From contig BFEA01000092.1 in NCBI GenBank assembly GCA_003427395.1, positions 1,494,280-1,530,243 of the forward strand: a stretch of 35,964 nt of DNA, in the 5' to 3' direction. Below are positions 9,856 to 19,579 of this stretch, one piece after another; the first letter of the stretch is position 1, and each line of letters opens with the position of its first letter. Below the pieces are notes generated by a model. It was not told where the DNA came from. It saw only the letters and a program-made list of their open reading frames with translations, and ran no database searches. Made by a program: the position numbers and the translations under genes. This stretch comes from Chara braunii (lineage: Eukaryota; Streptophyta; Charophyceae; Charales; Characeae).

Positions 9856-9941
9856 GGAGCTAGCCTAGTCAACGTGTCGTCGGGCTCGATCCCAGCATCT
9901 GCTGGGTGAAAGTCAACCGCGGTACGTACTGGGCTAGCTCC
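9856..9941 (-). other. tRNA-like unit 1 of the dimer
   Basis: This unit is 86 bases. The 5' arm GGAGCTA (minus strand, 9941-9935) pairs with TAGCTCC (9862-9856) over seven base pairs, the length of a tRNA acceptor stem. The stem can be extended by three further pairs. Box A-like 9936-9925, anticodon-like TTTCACC, box B-like 9893-9883 and a GGG/CCC T-stem remnant follow in tRNA order. The variable region after box B is too long for a functional tRNA. Confidence 0.5.
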
Positions 9942-10030
9942 TATCACGGGAGCTAGTCTCGTCGCCCTTCTACTTGAAGGGATACGGCCCAGCAGGTCGC
10001 CTGGTTCAAGCCAACAGGCAACTCCTAAAA

Positions 10031-10117
10031 GGAGTTAGCCCGGGCAGGTTATCGTCAAATTTGATCCCAACGTCTGCTGGGTGAAAATCTGGCACGGTAA
10101 CCAACTGGGCTAACTCC
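10031..10117 (-). other. tRNA-like unit 2 of the dimer
   Basis: This unit is 87 bases. GGAGTTA (10117-10111) pairs with TAACTCC (10037-10031). Compared with unit 1 the stem differs by one C:G to T:A exchange in both arms. Box A (10112-10101) is the better of the two; box B (10068-10058) is degraded. An upstream AACTCC at 10020-10025 can compete for the same GGAGTT arm. Confidence 0.5.
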
Positions 10118-10195
10118 TTTTCACAGAAGCTAATCATGCTACCCTTTTATATGAAGGGTAGCAGCCCAGCAGGTTACCCAGCCATGGCCATAGGC

Positions 10196-10754
10196 AGGCC
10201 TCGTCGGCCTCCTTTCTCAAAGCCAGCTGCGCCGCTGTCGGCACGACGGCCTCCTGGTCCCGCAGTACTCACGCTTCTGCCCATTCATCAGGCGGCTCGC
10301 CCTGATGGTGACGCGGCTAGCCTTTTTAGGCAGCGGATACGACATTGTCTCTTCGCTTAAAGCAAACCCCGCGGTTCAAAAAAAAAAAAAAATCCCCTAC
10401 TGTTTTCGCATCGCGGCCCTATTCCTAGCGCGGACGCTCTTTCGAACCTACTTAGATCCTGAATCGTGCGGCAAGTCAAAACAATATTTATTTTAGTCTT
10501 TTTACTGCCATCTTTCTCTTCGGCTTTTGTTTCAACGTAAGAGCGTCTGTTTACACCGTTTATCCTTGTCGTTATGTCCGGTCGACAGATGGACAACTAC
10601 ATAAGATTTTAAATTTCATTCAAATCTCGGACGAGTCAGAATATTCCAGCAGTATTTCTATTTCATCAAACCAAACCGTACAAAACTTACATCGGAACCC
10701 GGACATTGTCCGACATTGAAAAGACAGGGCAAATACCCTTGTCAGGATTTGTGT
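10196..10754. other. Non-coding segment between the SINE-like dimer and repeat X copy 1
   Basis: A 14-base A-run lies at 10379-10392. Otherwise this is mixed sequence without a convincing frame. The minus-strand ORF of X copy 1 extends about 70 bp into the right edge. Confidence 0.4.
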
Positions 10755-11016
10755 GGAACGCAGTCGCTAAGGCGGTATAAATACGGTTAGTCAGAGGGAG
10801 AGGTAGTGTGGTCTTGGAAAAGTGATCAATCACGGTAAAAGAGGGGGGTACTATTGCGACTTGGAGAGTCGCAGGAGAGGTTTGACTTTGGTAGATCAAG
10901 TTGTTATGTGCTTTGACCGTGATTGCGGGGCTCTCAGGTGATGGAAGATAACAAGGCCCTCTCCTGGGAGTTGAGGTAGACCCTCTCCTGTATCTCGAGC
11001 GTCTAAAACCCCTCAT
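10687..11016 (-). CDS. Small ORF conserved between X copies (unknown)
   Basis: A 109-codon frame begins MRGFRRSRYRRGSTSTPRRG. The equivalent frame is present at 21967-22158, where a run of eight G near 21989 shifts it. The shifted frame continues with the same residues (KTTLPL, LTNRIYTA). The inverted X copy retains the start of the same frame on the plus strand near 16750 but has a stop for Cys. The first third is basic and Arg/Ser-rich. It matches no family I know. It may be a decayed element protein or a chance open frame. Confidence 0.3.
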   Translation of the reverse strand: MRGFRRSRYRRGSTSTPRRGPCYLPSPESPAITVKAHNNLIYQSQTSPATLQVAIVPPSFTVIDHFSKTTLPLPLTNRIYTALATAFHTNPDKGICPVFSMSDNVRVPM

Positions 11017-12126
11017 TCTGTCGTTCTCACTTTACGTCTAGTCTTGTTATGAGAGGAAGGCGGAAGGTGGGATTGCAACCCGTAAGACCTCAACAAGACT
11101 CTGTGGGGAGTAAGCCCGCCGATTGCGGGAGCTCTACCGCAACTCAGGAGGAGTTCTGAAGGCAGGGACTGAGAGGTAAAAGGTTTTCATCCTCCTTTTA
11201 TAAACCCAGTTATAACCCGTATTCGTACTCCTTGCTATGTTTGACTAAGTGTATTGAGTGCACCACTACTTTCAATTTCAGTTTGACTTTTAAGACATGA
11301 TTCAGAGTTCCTACGGAAAGCGCTGCCAATTTTTTTTTAGTTTAGAGGAGATAAATTATATTTTGACAGGTGGTGACTCTGACAATCCACCCTGAATAGG
11401 AGAGATTCTGCCAAAGGTCTACCTTTTCCTTGGACACTGACTCAGGGGTAGACCTAGACTTAGTTGACAGATAGTTTTGAGTAAGAATATGCTATGGAAA
11501 TTTATTCTCCATACATTGATGATTTAGCTTGGGCATTAACCTGTCTTATTGAGCATTCTGACTCAAAATTTTGATTAGTTTCAGCTTAATCCTACAAGGA
11601 TCATCTTCTGTTATCATGTCTACGACTCAACTCCAATCCATTCTTAATACTCAACCAAAAAGGCTTTAGCCCTAGTGGTTTTTATTGTTTTGTTAGGGTT
11701 TTCACCCGGACTTTTATTGAATGACCATTGAACGAAGGTGCTGGGTATTTATTTTTGGAAGGTTGGACAAAGGTTGGGGCTTGCGTGGCTAAACCGAGGG
11801 GTATAAGTATAGAGAGTGGTTGAAGTTGACCCCGTGTACTGCATGAAATTTTGTTGATTCGTTGATGTGATTGCATGTATGTTTTGTGATTCGGACTTTG
11901 GAACTGACTGTCTGCTATCACATACATATATATGGATGAGAGGAGTCCAACTGTGAATGTGAAAAGTGATTATCACATATGTATTCCCCTCTATGTATAT
12001 ACATATGTACCTATGTTTGAGTGTTCTTGTGGCCTATAGCGCCCGCACTTAAGGTTTAACTGAGATTGAGATTGAGAAAGAAAATGAGACTCCCTTCCAT
12101 TATCGTTTTGCTTCTTAAAATGTTTC

Positions 12127-12441
12127 TTAGTCGGACGTTGGTCCTGGGCCTTGATTTGAGGTCCTTGTCCAGGACATCCCAGGTCCTAGACTCCTCGTGG
12201 AAGGGATCACCCCCCACTCAGAGCCTATTGCCGTACCTACTGGGAGACTCGACCTAAGGGCAAAGGCGTCGCGGGGGCCGAACGGTTGTTCCTTCAGCCG
12301 TGCAATATCGTGAAGGGCTCGACCCTCACGATACTTCGAGATTGACACTTGAGCGTTATAAGTGGTACTCGGATCCACGAGGCACCGCTTGATTATGGGC
12401 ACTACATAGTACGTCATCATTACGACTGCTTGCGTATTCAT
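12127..12441 (-). CDS. Small ORF downstream of a conserved TATA box in X copy 1 (unknown)
   Basis: A 104-codon frame begins MNTQAVVMMTYYVVPIIKR. Copy 3 has the collinear frame at 24696-24893 (MNKQAVAMMTYYVVPIIKR) and keeps SISKYR, RALHD, ARLKEQPFG. Inverted copy 2 keeps YYVVPI near 13955 on the plus strand and then breaks down. The start lies about 45 bases downstream of TATAAAAC in each copy, so this could be the first ORF of an element transcript. No known domain. Confidence 0.35.
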   Translation of the reverse strand: MNTQAVVMMTYYVVPIIKRCLVDPSTTYNAQVSISKYREGRALHDIARLKEQPFGPRDAFALRSSLPVGTAIGSEWGVIPSTRSLGPGMSWTRTSNQGPGPTSD

Positions 12442-12480
12442 GCATCGCTAGTCGATATGGGAAGACTCTGCGTCAGCGTG

Positions 12481-12488
12481 GTTTTATA
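12481..12488 (-). promoter_or_regulatory. TATA-box-like site, X copy 1
   Basis: TATAAAAC on the minus strand, conserved with flanking ctgacgcag or cagacgcag words in all three X copies and followed by the MNxQAV-type ORF. Confidence 0.4.
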
Positions 12489-13333
12489 CAAAATCTCCCG
12501 CATGTCGCCTATCCGATTTCCACGTCGGAAGGTCATGGGATGAATACAAAAGGGACTAGGAAAGTTGTTGTTGGTTATTTTGTGTCGTTCGATATGTGTG
12601 AGTGTTGTGGTGTAACGTGTGGTATGTAAGGACGCGTCCTAGTTGACCGATGACAAGTCGCACTTGGGACTTCAGCCCCCTAGTGAGTCGGTTCGCATGA
12701 GGGTCTGATAGAGGTGTAAAACCGCGCGTACCCCATATGCTACAACGAACAAGAAACGCCCTTGGCTGGTCCATCGCAGCGATTGCAACTGATTAGCTTT
12801 CGTATTAAGGACTGGTAGCTAAGCGGGGATACGCCCACCGAAGGGAGGTGACAACTCCCGTAAGGTGGAGGTAAGTCATGCCTCGCATTGACCCTATCCT
12901 GTCGTAGGGGCTCGCGAGAGGCACTCGGCCGGAGTGGCTTGCAGAAGCTCCATGTGTATTCGCGATACGAATTATACCAACTCCTGCGTGACGGGGCCAG
13001 GATCCCGCCCTGCGCTATCGAGCGCATCGGTCCGACACCGCACAGGGCAGAGCGGGACCCTACCAGCCACGTCACGTAGAAGTTGGTCTTTAATCCTCAT
13101 AGCGAATATACATGGAGCTTCCGCAAACCGCTCCGGCCGAGTGCGCCAGCCATACCTCTCGCGAGCCCTTCGACAGGATAGGGCTTACACGAGGCACGAC
13201 TTACCTCCACCTTGCGGGAGCTGTCACCTCCCTTTGGTGGGCGTATTCCCGCCGAGCTACCAGTCCACAGTACGGAAGCTGATCAGCTGCAATCGCAGAG
13301 GTGGACCAGCCGAGGACATTTCTCGTTCGCTGT

Positions 13334-13825
13334 ACCATAGGGGGTACGTGCGGTAATACGCCTCTATCGAACCCCCACGAGAACCGACATCTTGGGGGCT
13401 GAAGTCCCAAGCGTGACCCGTCGTCGGTCGACTAGGACGCATCCCACACACCACGCGCACGCCACTATAAAGAACATAAAAATAATGACACACACACACA
13501 TACATATACAAAACGACAAAGGACAAACAGCGCGACAACACTCCTAGCCCCGTAGTAGCCCTGTCTCTTATACACATCTAGATGTGTATAAGAGACAGAC
13601 CATAGGGGGTACGTGCGGTAATACGCCTCTATCGAACCCCCACGAGAACCGACATCTTGGGGGCTGAAGTCCCAAGCGTGACCCGTCGTCGGTCGACTAG
13701 GACGCATCCCACACACCACGCGCACGCCACTATAAAGAACATAAAAATAATGACACACACACACATACATATACAAAACGACAAAGGACAAACAGCGCGA
13801 CAACACTCCTAGCCCCGTAGTAGCC
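13334..13825. repeat. Artefactual 227-bp direct duplication around an adapter
   Basis: 13334-13560 and 13599-13825 are identical over 227 bases as far as I can read, and are separated exactly by the adapter. The other X copies have this sequence once. One copy should be removed together with the adapter. Confidence 0.95.
13561..13598. other. Nextera mate-pair junction adapter (Tn5 mosaic ends), assembly contaminant
   Basis: CTGTCTCTTATACACATCT is followed directly by its reverse complement AGATGTGTATAAGAGACAG. This is the circularisation junction of two Tn5 19-bp mosaic ends. Translated on the minus strand it yields the well-known contaminant peptide VSYTHLDVYKRQ. It is not biology of the organism. 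Confidence 0.98.
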
Positions 13826-13878
13826 ATCCCATAACTTTCTGAAGCGAGAATCGGATAGGCGACGCGCGCGAGACTTAG

Positions 13879-13886
13879 TATAAAAC
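13879..13886 (+). promoter_or_regulatory. TATA-box-like site, X copy 2
   Basis: TATAAAAC on the plus strand in the same context as in copies 1 and 3 (gagacttag before it, cagacgcag after it). Confidence 0.4.
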
Positions 13887-15030
13887 CGCGCAGACGCAGG
13901 GCTAATTCTTATCGACTCGCAATGCAAGCATACGCAAGCAGTCGCAATGATGGTGTATTATGTCGTACCCATACTCATGCGGTCCTCGTTAATCTCGAGG
14001 GTTGTCTTTCGACACTCAAGTGTCGGCTGACACGCACCTTGAGGGAATGATCTCTCGACGCTGGACAACCTCCAAGTGAGGTTGAAAACCACACCCTCTT
14101 CTGCACCTTGCGGAGAGTGGGTGGTACACACAGGTTCATACATGTGGTGGCAATCGTCTTTTATAGCCCTGGAGACCAACTCTCTCATCCAGGGTCTGAA
14201 AAAAAGGTCAAGGGGTTTGACTTTAACGACTGTCACGGACTACAACGTCTAACCAAAAAATTAACAAGCAAAATCAATCAATAAATAAGTAAACACCCAA
14301 CGCTCATACATCAAATCATAACTCGAGATAACAACAAAGGAATGAAAAAACATAAACCCATCAGGTATGCAGATCGTGCGACATATGGTTGTCATCCTTA
14401 CTGCCTCCAAAGTATGACCCATATACCGAGCTCCAAAATACTAACCTGCATAAAACACAGGCACACACAATAACCACATTGCCATACACCAATATGGTCA
14501 ACTTTATTGTTCTCTGTAACTCACGCCACGCCTCACACACTCAAGCCCCAGTCATAGTTCAACTTTTCATAAATCTCATAAGTTCTTTATAATGGCCATT
14601 TAAAAGAAGTTCGATTAAAACCCTCAAAGAAACATACAAATCTTAGGGCTAAGGCAATCGAGTTGAGGTACAGGTGTAAGCAAAGTTGTGTCGTGAGCCC
14701 ACAAGTCGACGATCAACCAACTGACCTGTTATTAGTGATAACAGAAGATGATCTTCGTAGGATCAAGCTGAAACTAGTCCAAATCCTGAAACTAATGTCC
14801 AAAGAAGTCCTGTATCATACGACAAGTCAATGTCCAAGCTGAATCGTCAATGTATGGGGATCAAATCTCCATGACACACTCCTACTTAAGACTCTCATGA
14901 TAACCAAGCCTAGATCTATCTCTAAGTCAGTGCACAAAAAAAGGTAGACCTATGGCAAAATCTCCCCCATACAGAGTGGATCGCTAGAGTCGCCACCTGT
15001 CAAAACATAATCTATCTCCTCTGAACTAAG

Positions 15031-15322
15031 AAAATTTCGGTAGCACTTCCCGTAGGAAAAGTGTCTTTCCATAATTTATATCAGTCTAAATATGAAAACA
15101 GAAATAATCTTCAACCTTCCGAAGTCAAATTTTGTCTAACTCCCTGAATTAGCAAAAATTTGGGCAGCACTCCCTTTAGAAAGGGAGACTCTCTAGATTT
15201 TTACTAAGTCATATATAAAAGTCAGACAAACTGAACTTTGAAAAGATAAAATCTGACTAACTCCTTGGTTTTGTAGAAATTTTGGCAGCACTTCCCGTAG
15301 AGAAAGTGACTTACCAAAATTT
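15031..15322. repeat. Triple hairpin repeat (gcagcact-type) in X copy 2
   Basis: Three units of ~120-150 bp share ggcagcacttcccgtag or a near variant. Each folds differently. 15170-15187 is CTCCCTTTAGAAAGGGAG. 15277-15285 AAATTTTGG pairs with 15314-15322 CCAAAATTT and encloses CACTT/AAGTG. The first unit pairs CACTTCC with GGAAAAGTG. Copies 1 and 3 keep one unit each (near 11315 and 23655). Confidence 0.65.
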
Positions 15323-15617
15323 GTAAAAGACCAAGTATAATAAAAGATCCCAGAAAATGTAGAAATTGACCTAAGTAAAAAAAAACTTAGCTCAGAAAAT
15401 GCAGGAATTGAAACTAACTCCTATAGCTCTAGCACGTGGTGAGCATCTAAAGCAACTACCTATTAAACTGAAACTCAGACCAAGTAGTAATCTCATTCAG
15501 CCACATAGAGACCAAACCACAAAGGTAAGTACTCTCACCATCCCCAAGTCAACCTGGACAAACAATAGTTCGTAGTCTTTCACCGATTTATCCCTTTATA
15601 CCCAACTTACATAAGGC

Positions 15618-16321
15618 ATAAAGCTAAGCCACCCTAACTTATGGGAACCTGCCTAGCTCAGCCATAGAATTTACAAAACACAGGGAACAATAACTTTTAT
15701 CTTCTTTGGGCACATGACTAGGCCACCCTAGTCGCCCTAAACTGGTTAAGTATCCAAATTATATATATTTGTCTGCCCTTAGTCTCATGAGCCCAAAACC
15801 CTAATTTCAGAAATTTCAGGCCTGAAAACGAAATGCCCCGTTAACTTCTTGTGCTTAGCTCAAGATCCAGTTTGCCCCTTTGTACCACAAGTTTATTCTT
15901 AATTAGTACTCTCTTCAGTTTGTGATAAGCTATAGTCAGACCACCCAAACTTATGGAACCCTGTCGGACTAGCCTGTTCATAAACAGAATAATAGTAAAG
16001 TATAGCCAAGTTATATCCTTTTGGTTCCAGCATGTGTGTGGTATTGGACCAAGACCACCCAAACTTATGAGAATCTGTTTGGTCCTCAGCCTCGTTTATT
16101 CTCTTAAAGCCAAAGCAGAAAGAAACTGAAAGAATCCCAGAGTAAACAAGGCGACCAAGCCACCCAAACTTATGGAACATGCCTGGTCCCTGAAAAGTCA
16201 TTCACAGTGATCCCTCACAAATCAAAGCAACCAGACCACCCAAACTTATGGGAACCTGTCTGGTCCGCATTCAAAAATAAACATGACACTGGGCCCTCCA
16301 AACTTATGGAGACTCTCCCAG
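15618..16321. repeat. Constant-loop, variable-stem hairpin array in X copy 2
   Basis: Six hairpins share the loop core CACCCAAACTTATGG. Stems are 15622-15629/15651-15658 (AGCTAAGC with GCCTAGCT, one mismatch), 15933-15941/15963-15971 (TAGTCAGAC with GTCGGACTA, one mismatch), 16046-16052/16079-16085 (GGACCAA/TTGGTCC), 16153-16160/16181-16188 (GACCAAGC/GCCTGGTC, one mismatch), 16230-16236/16258-16264 (ACCAGAC/GTCTGGT) and 16289-16293/16317-16321 (CTGGG/CCCAG). The stem sequences are mostly different; the GACCA-type ones overlap. No frame spans the array. Confidence 0.75.
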
Positions 16322-16930
16322 CCTTTGGTTGATCCAGTCAAACATGCAGTACTGCCTTCCTCCAACTCTTCCCCCAGATGCAATCCCACAGTCTGCTTTC
16401 AGTCAAACAATGAAACTGAAACTGACATTGCACATACATTCCTTTGCTTAGTCTGGTTTGTGTCCTGAAAGTCAAACTGAAAGTCAAAGTAGGGATGCAG
16501 ACGATATACTCAGTCAAACATAGCAATGAATACAATTAGGGGTTATACTGGGTTTATAGAAGGAAAGCAATGGTTATCTTTCAATTCCCTGTCTCCAGAA
16601 CTCCTCCCGAGTTTCGGCAAAGGTCCCGCAATCGGTGGGCTGACTCCCCACAGAGTCTTGCTGCGGTCCTACGGGTTACAATCCCGCCTGCCGCCTTCCT
16701 CTCGTAACCAAGATTAGACTGAGAGTAAGAAGGGCAGAAGATAGGGGTTCCAGACTCTCGAGATAACAGGGGGGGGACAGACTCAACTCCCAGGAGAGGG
16801 CCTTGATATCTTCAATCGCCTGAGGGCCCCGCAATGATGGCCAAAGCGCAACCGCTTGGTCAACCAGAAGTTGAACTGCCAGTTGTTGACTCTCTGGCGC
16901 CTCTCCAACTCATACCAACTCCCCTTTTTA

Positions 16931-18130
16931 AAGGACTCGGAGACTCCTCTACACTTGTAACCCCAAATCCATCAGCTATGGGTGAGCCTGCAACTCTGCA
17001 ATTTTGCCTTCGGGCACTTCGTGCAGCGGGACGAACAACCCATCGGCTAACAACTAAGTCTACACTTTCACAGCTGGTCTCTTCACATGCGCAGGCTGGC
17101 GAGATGAGTGGCACACCAGTCAACAAAATAGATCCGCAGCCCCTCCAACCCTGCTGCTACACTGCCAACCAAAAGGTGAGTCTGCAGCCCTTGCTGCTTG
17201 GCTCTGGTTGCCCCCGATCAGGCAAGTATACCTTCTCTCAACTTTAGTTTGCAGAGCGTGACACACACTGGTCCGCAGGTAAGTGTGCACCTTGTTGCTT
17301 ATCTCATGTTTGACAGGCTTTGCAGTATGTTGGCCAGCAGGCAAGACCTTCGAGCCCTCGGCCCGCCCGCTTCGCCACTTCGACGGATAAGGTAGGCAAT
17401 GCACCTGTCAACCGGCGATCTCCTACCCTGTTGTTGTCTGTCACTGTCCCGCCAAACAAAATGGGCATCCCCTCGGCCAGTAGGCAAGTCTCTAATTCCT
17501 GCGTGGCTCGCCCTCTGCCACTCTCCTTGATTGTGATGCCCTTCGGCAAGTTTTCGACCATGTTTATTTACTCTTTGAATTCTTCGAAGTCGAGGTCCCC
17601 TGGATGAGACTGTATGTTGATCGCAAATCTGTCGGCAACGTCCCCTATGGCGATAAAGATAGCAAGCCCGACAGTATCAACTTCCTGCTTACTGCCCAGC
17701 AATTCGACTCACACGGGGATGAATCCTCCGCAACAACACGGGCCACTACACCCTCCTCTCCATTCTTTATTCTTCCTCCTTCTTATCAGTCTTTTCCTTC
17801 TGATCTCGTTCGTTTCTCTTCATCCCCCGCACATCTCCGCTCGGTGTATCTAGCCAAAGCCCAGGCTATTACTCGTAAGTTACAAGGATAATGATGAGAA
17901 GGAACACGAATGCAGATGGGAACATGGCTGCGGACTCGACGAGCATAAATGACGAGCCCGATGGCAAGGATTAGAAGGAGGAACGGAAACTTTGTCGAAA
18001 CCGTACGAATCTGCAAGAAGAAGGATACCACCTTGTTCGGTGCTGCCTCGTTTGTGGCAGAGAAGGCTACGAGCTCCGAAGGTCATCACTGCGATCAGGG
18101 GCTTGCCTTCCCAGCATAGGAAGTGCATCT
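16931..18130. other. Exon-like fragments, no firm gene model
   Basis: Several splice-like sites cluster on the plus strand. These are AAAAG/gtgagt at 17175, ttgcag/AG at ~17254, CCGCAG/gtaagt at 17279, tttgcag at ~17324 and GATAAG/gtaggc at 17391, with gcaagt words between. On the minus strand a frame ending at 17568 reads GLAIFIAIGDVADRF and then GDLDFEEFKE. A second frame, 17304-17561, starts MVENLPKG. The two strands give competing models. I recognise no family; remnants of a host gene are possible. Confidence 0.3.
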
Positions 18131-19579
18131 GGCCTTTATTCCAAGTAAGTTCTAAAAAAAATTAAAATAAAATAAAACTACTTTCCCGGGGCGCAGTCCC
18201 TACTCGCTATAGCACAAAATACATCGCGCCTCTTCCAATTCTAACTCTACCAACCCAATCGCAGCACCCTAAAACCTCCGAAACGCCTCTTTGTTCACCC
18301 GTTTTCATCAAGAAACGGGTGGGCTAGGCGATCTCTACTCCCACCATAGCCACTCCGAAAACCTTCGCGCACGCTTTCTCTCACTAATCTCCTTATTTAC
18401 TAGATCTTTGACCATTCTTACTTCAAATCCGGGGTCGCCCACCCCAAAAACCTCCATTTCACTCCTTGTCCCGCTCGATTCCACTAAGAATCGAGCACGC
18501 TACACATTTCTAACTTCACTCTGTCTCCCCTCCCCCTACACCATCTTCGTGCTCGTCTGCATGCGCCTGGCATGCTTCGCATCCGGGTTCGTGCCCTCTT
18601 CAACTACTTGTCGCTTTGCTGCCTTGTTTCACAGTCTCAGCGCCTGTCGCTCGTCTTCCTTTCCGTGGTGACCCAGCGCCCGTCGGCTCTTCGCGTTATC
18701 GGCCAGCGCCCAGGTGGCGCCTGGTCCACCTCACAGGTCTGGTTAGCCAGGCGGGAAACATTGGAAAACTCTGGTCCCAACGATTGTGCTCACACTTACC
18801 TCCCACAGTAGAATGTGGCTGCTCTGCCGCTGTCACGGTAGCGAGTGGGAAGGCGCGGGCCCGCCGCTAAACCTGCAGCATGACCGTGGGTGAGGCGGGT
18901 GCCAGCATAGATCTTTATGGTAGAAGCTAAAGTTCGAATGGGAATTTTGAAGATTGAAGTGGGGACAAGTTCCACTCGTTCAGCCACTGCAGCCCCGCGG
19001 CATGCTCACACCCAAACCTCTCACAACAGATCGTGGTCGGCGGACGGTGCCCCCGCGGCAACCCGCACCATCCCCTGGCTGCAGCCCCACAAGCTCGCTC
19101 AGAATATTCTCCGATTCCTCCCCACTTTAGGCTACTGACACTCTCTAAGTGGGGAGCGGGGGAAGTCATGACCACGGACCTCACCGCTCTCACGCATGTT
19201 GACCTCTTCGGTCCGTGCTTCAACACGGGTGAGATGGAAAGATTTTGCCAACACTCCAAATACGCAGGAACCCCAACGGGCCCGCCGAAAGAGGCGCGTG
19301 CCAAAGGTCCTCGTCTGCCGCGACGGCCACCCGTATCCGACGACGGCGTCAGGACCGATCACCGGGGTAAAAAATAAAATAAAAAATAATAATAATTATA
19401 AAACCGAGAACGAACATCTCGCATCACACTAGTCTTCGATGTCGCACACACCCAGGCTGCGCATGGCTGCGCCTTGCCGTCAATACCCCGCGCGTGCTGC
19501 TCACCTGGGCGAAGCCGCACTCGTGCGACTTTCAGAAAACACGCCAAATAAGGGTATTTGGTACGACAACGCAACGTTG
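18131..19579. other. GC-rich and A-rich segments with scattered strong hairpins, no gene recognised
   Basis: A-rich patches lie at 18156-18176 and 19369-19402. Perfect stems occur at 18296-18321 (CACCCGTTT/AAACGGGTG), 18473-18496 (GCTCGATTC/GAATCGAGC), 19118-19156 (CTCCCCACTT/AAGTGGGGAG) and 19173-19217 (CACGGACC/GGTCCGTG). ORFs up to 126 codons are present on both strands but have no recognisable motifs. Confidence 0.4.

Larger units (their letters stand above)
9706..10195 (-). mobile_element. tRNA-derived SINE-like element, tandem dimer
   Basis: On the minus strand two units offset by 175-176 bp each start with a pol III box A-like word, followed 31-32 bases later by a box B-like word. The unit 2 word TAGCCCAGTTGG at 10101-10112 fits TRGYNNARNNGG fully. 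Unit 1 has GGGATCGAGCC at 9883-9893. Between the boxes both units read TTTCACCCAGCAGA, like the anticodon loop region of tRNA-Glu(UUC). The minus-strand 3' side reaches an A-run at 9705-9714. The family is unnamed, and the boundaries are approximate. Confidence 0.6.
10755..13030 (+). mobile_element. Repeat family X, copy 1 (internally deleted)
   Basis: Aligned by eye to 21896-25483 in the same orientation with high similarity over most of its length. Shared runs begin ggaacgcagtcg and ggcggtataaatacgg and end near ccaactcctgcgtgacg. The ~1.5 kb middle holding the hairpin array is absent or shrunk to about 200 bp (11310-11520). Only short frames are present, none of a known family. It could be a non-autonomous LTR-like or other unclassified element. 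Strand refers to the orientation of copy 3. Confidence 0.75.
13035..16930 (-). mobile_element. Repeat family X, copy 2 (inverted; longest internal region)
   Basis: The reverse complement of this stretch aligns with copy 3 from the GC-rich end (13081 onward, agttggtct) through the TATA site, the catataagtttggg-type hairpin array and the ggctgactccccacagag segment to about 16930. The adapter artefact at 13561-13598 adds one spurious 265-bp block. A minus-strand frame at 13958-14236 has no homologue in the other copies. Confidence 0.75.

Noticed and set aside
10031-10117. Functional tRNA-Glu gene
   Set aside because: The D and T arms are degraded, the region after box B is too long, and the unit is tandemly repeated with a SINE-like tail.
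13257-13577. 106-codon minus ORF beginning MCIRDRA
   Set aside because: Its first residues are encoded by the adapter, so the frame is artificial at its start.
13465-13827. 120-codon minus ORF containing VSYTHLDVYKRQ
   Set aside because: It is created by the sequencing adapter and the duplicated insert.
15618-16321. CRISPR-like array
   Set aside because: Repeat spacing is irregular, the loop core is only ~15 bp, the variable parts are self-complementary, and there are no cas genes; the DNA is eukaryotic.
10755-16930. The whole inverted repeat as a mate-pair misassembly
   Set aside because: The arms are clearly diverged and differ by a large indel, which an assembly echo would not produce. 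Only the 265-bp adapter block is artefactual.
17604-17891. 95-codon plus ORF beginning MRLYVDRKSVGN
   Set aside because: It is antisense to the more protein-like minus fragment and has no recognised motif. Neither model is strong.
18291-18671. 126-codon plus ORF
   Set aside because: Its start lies inside the 18296-18321 hairpin, composition is Ser/Leu-rich and there is no domain; probably chance.
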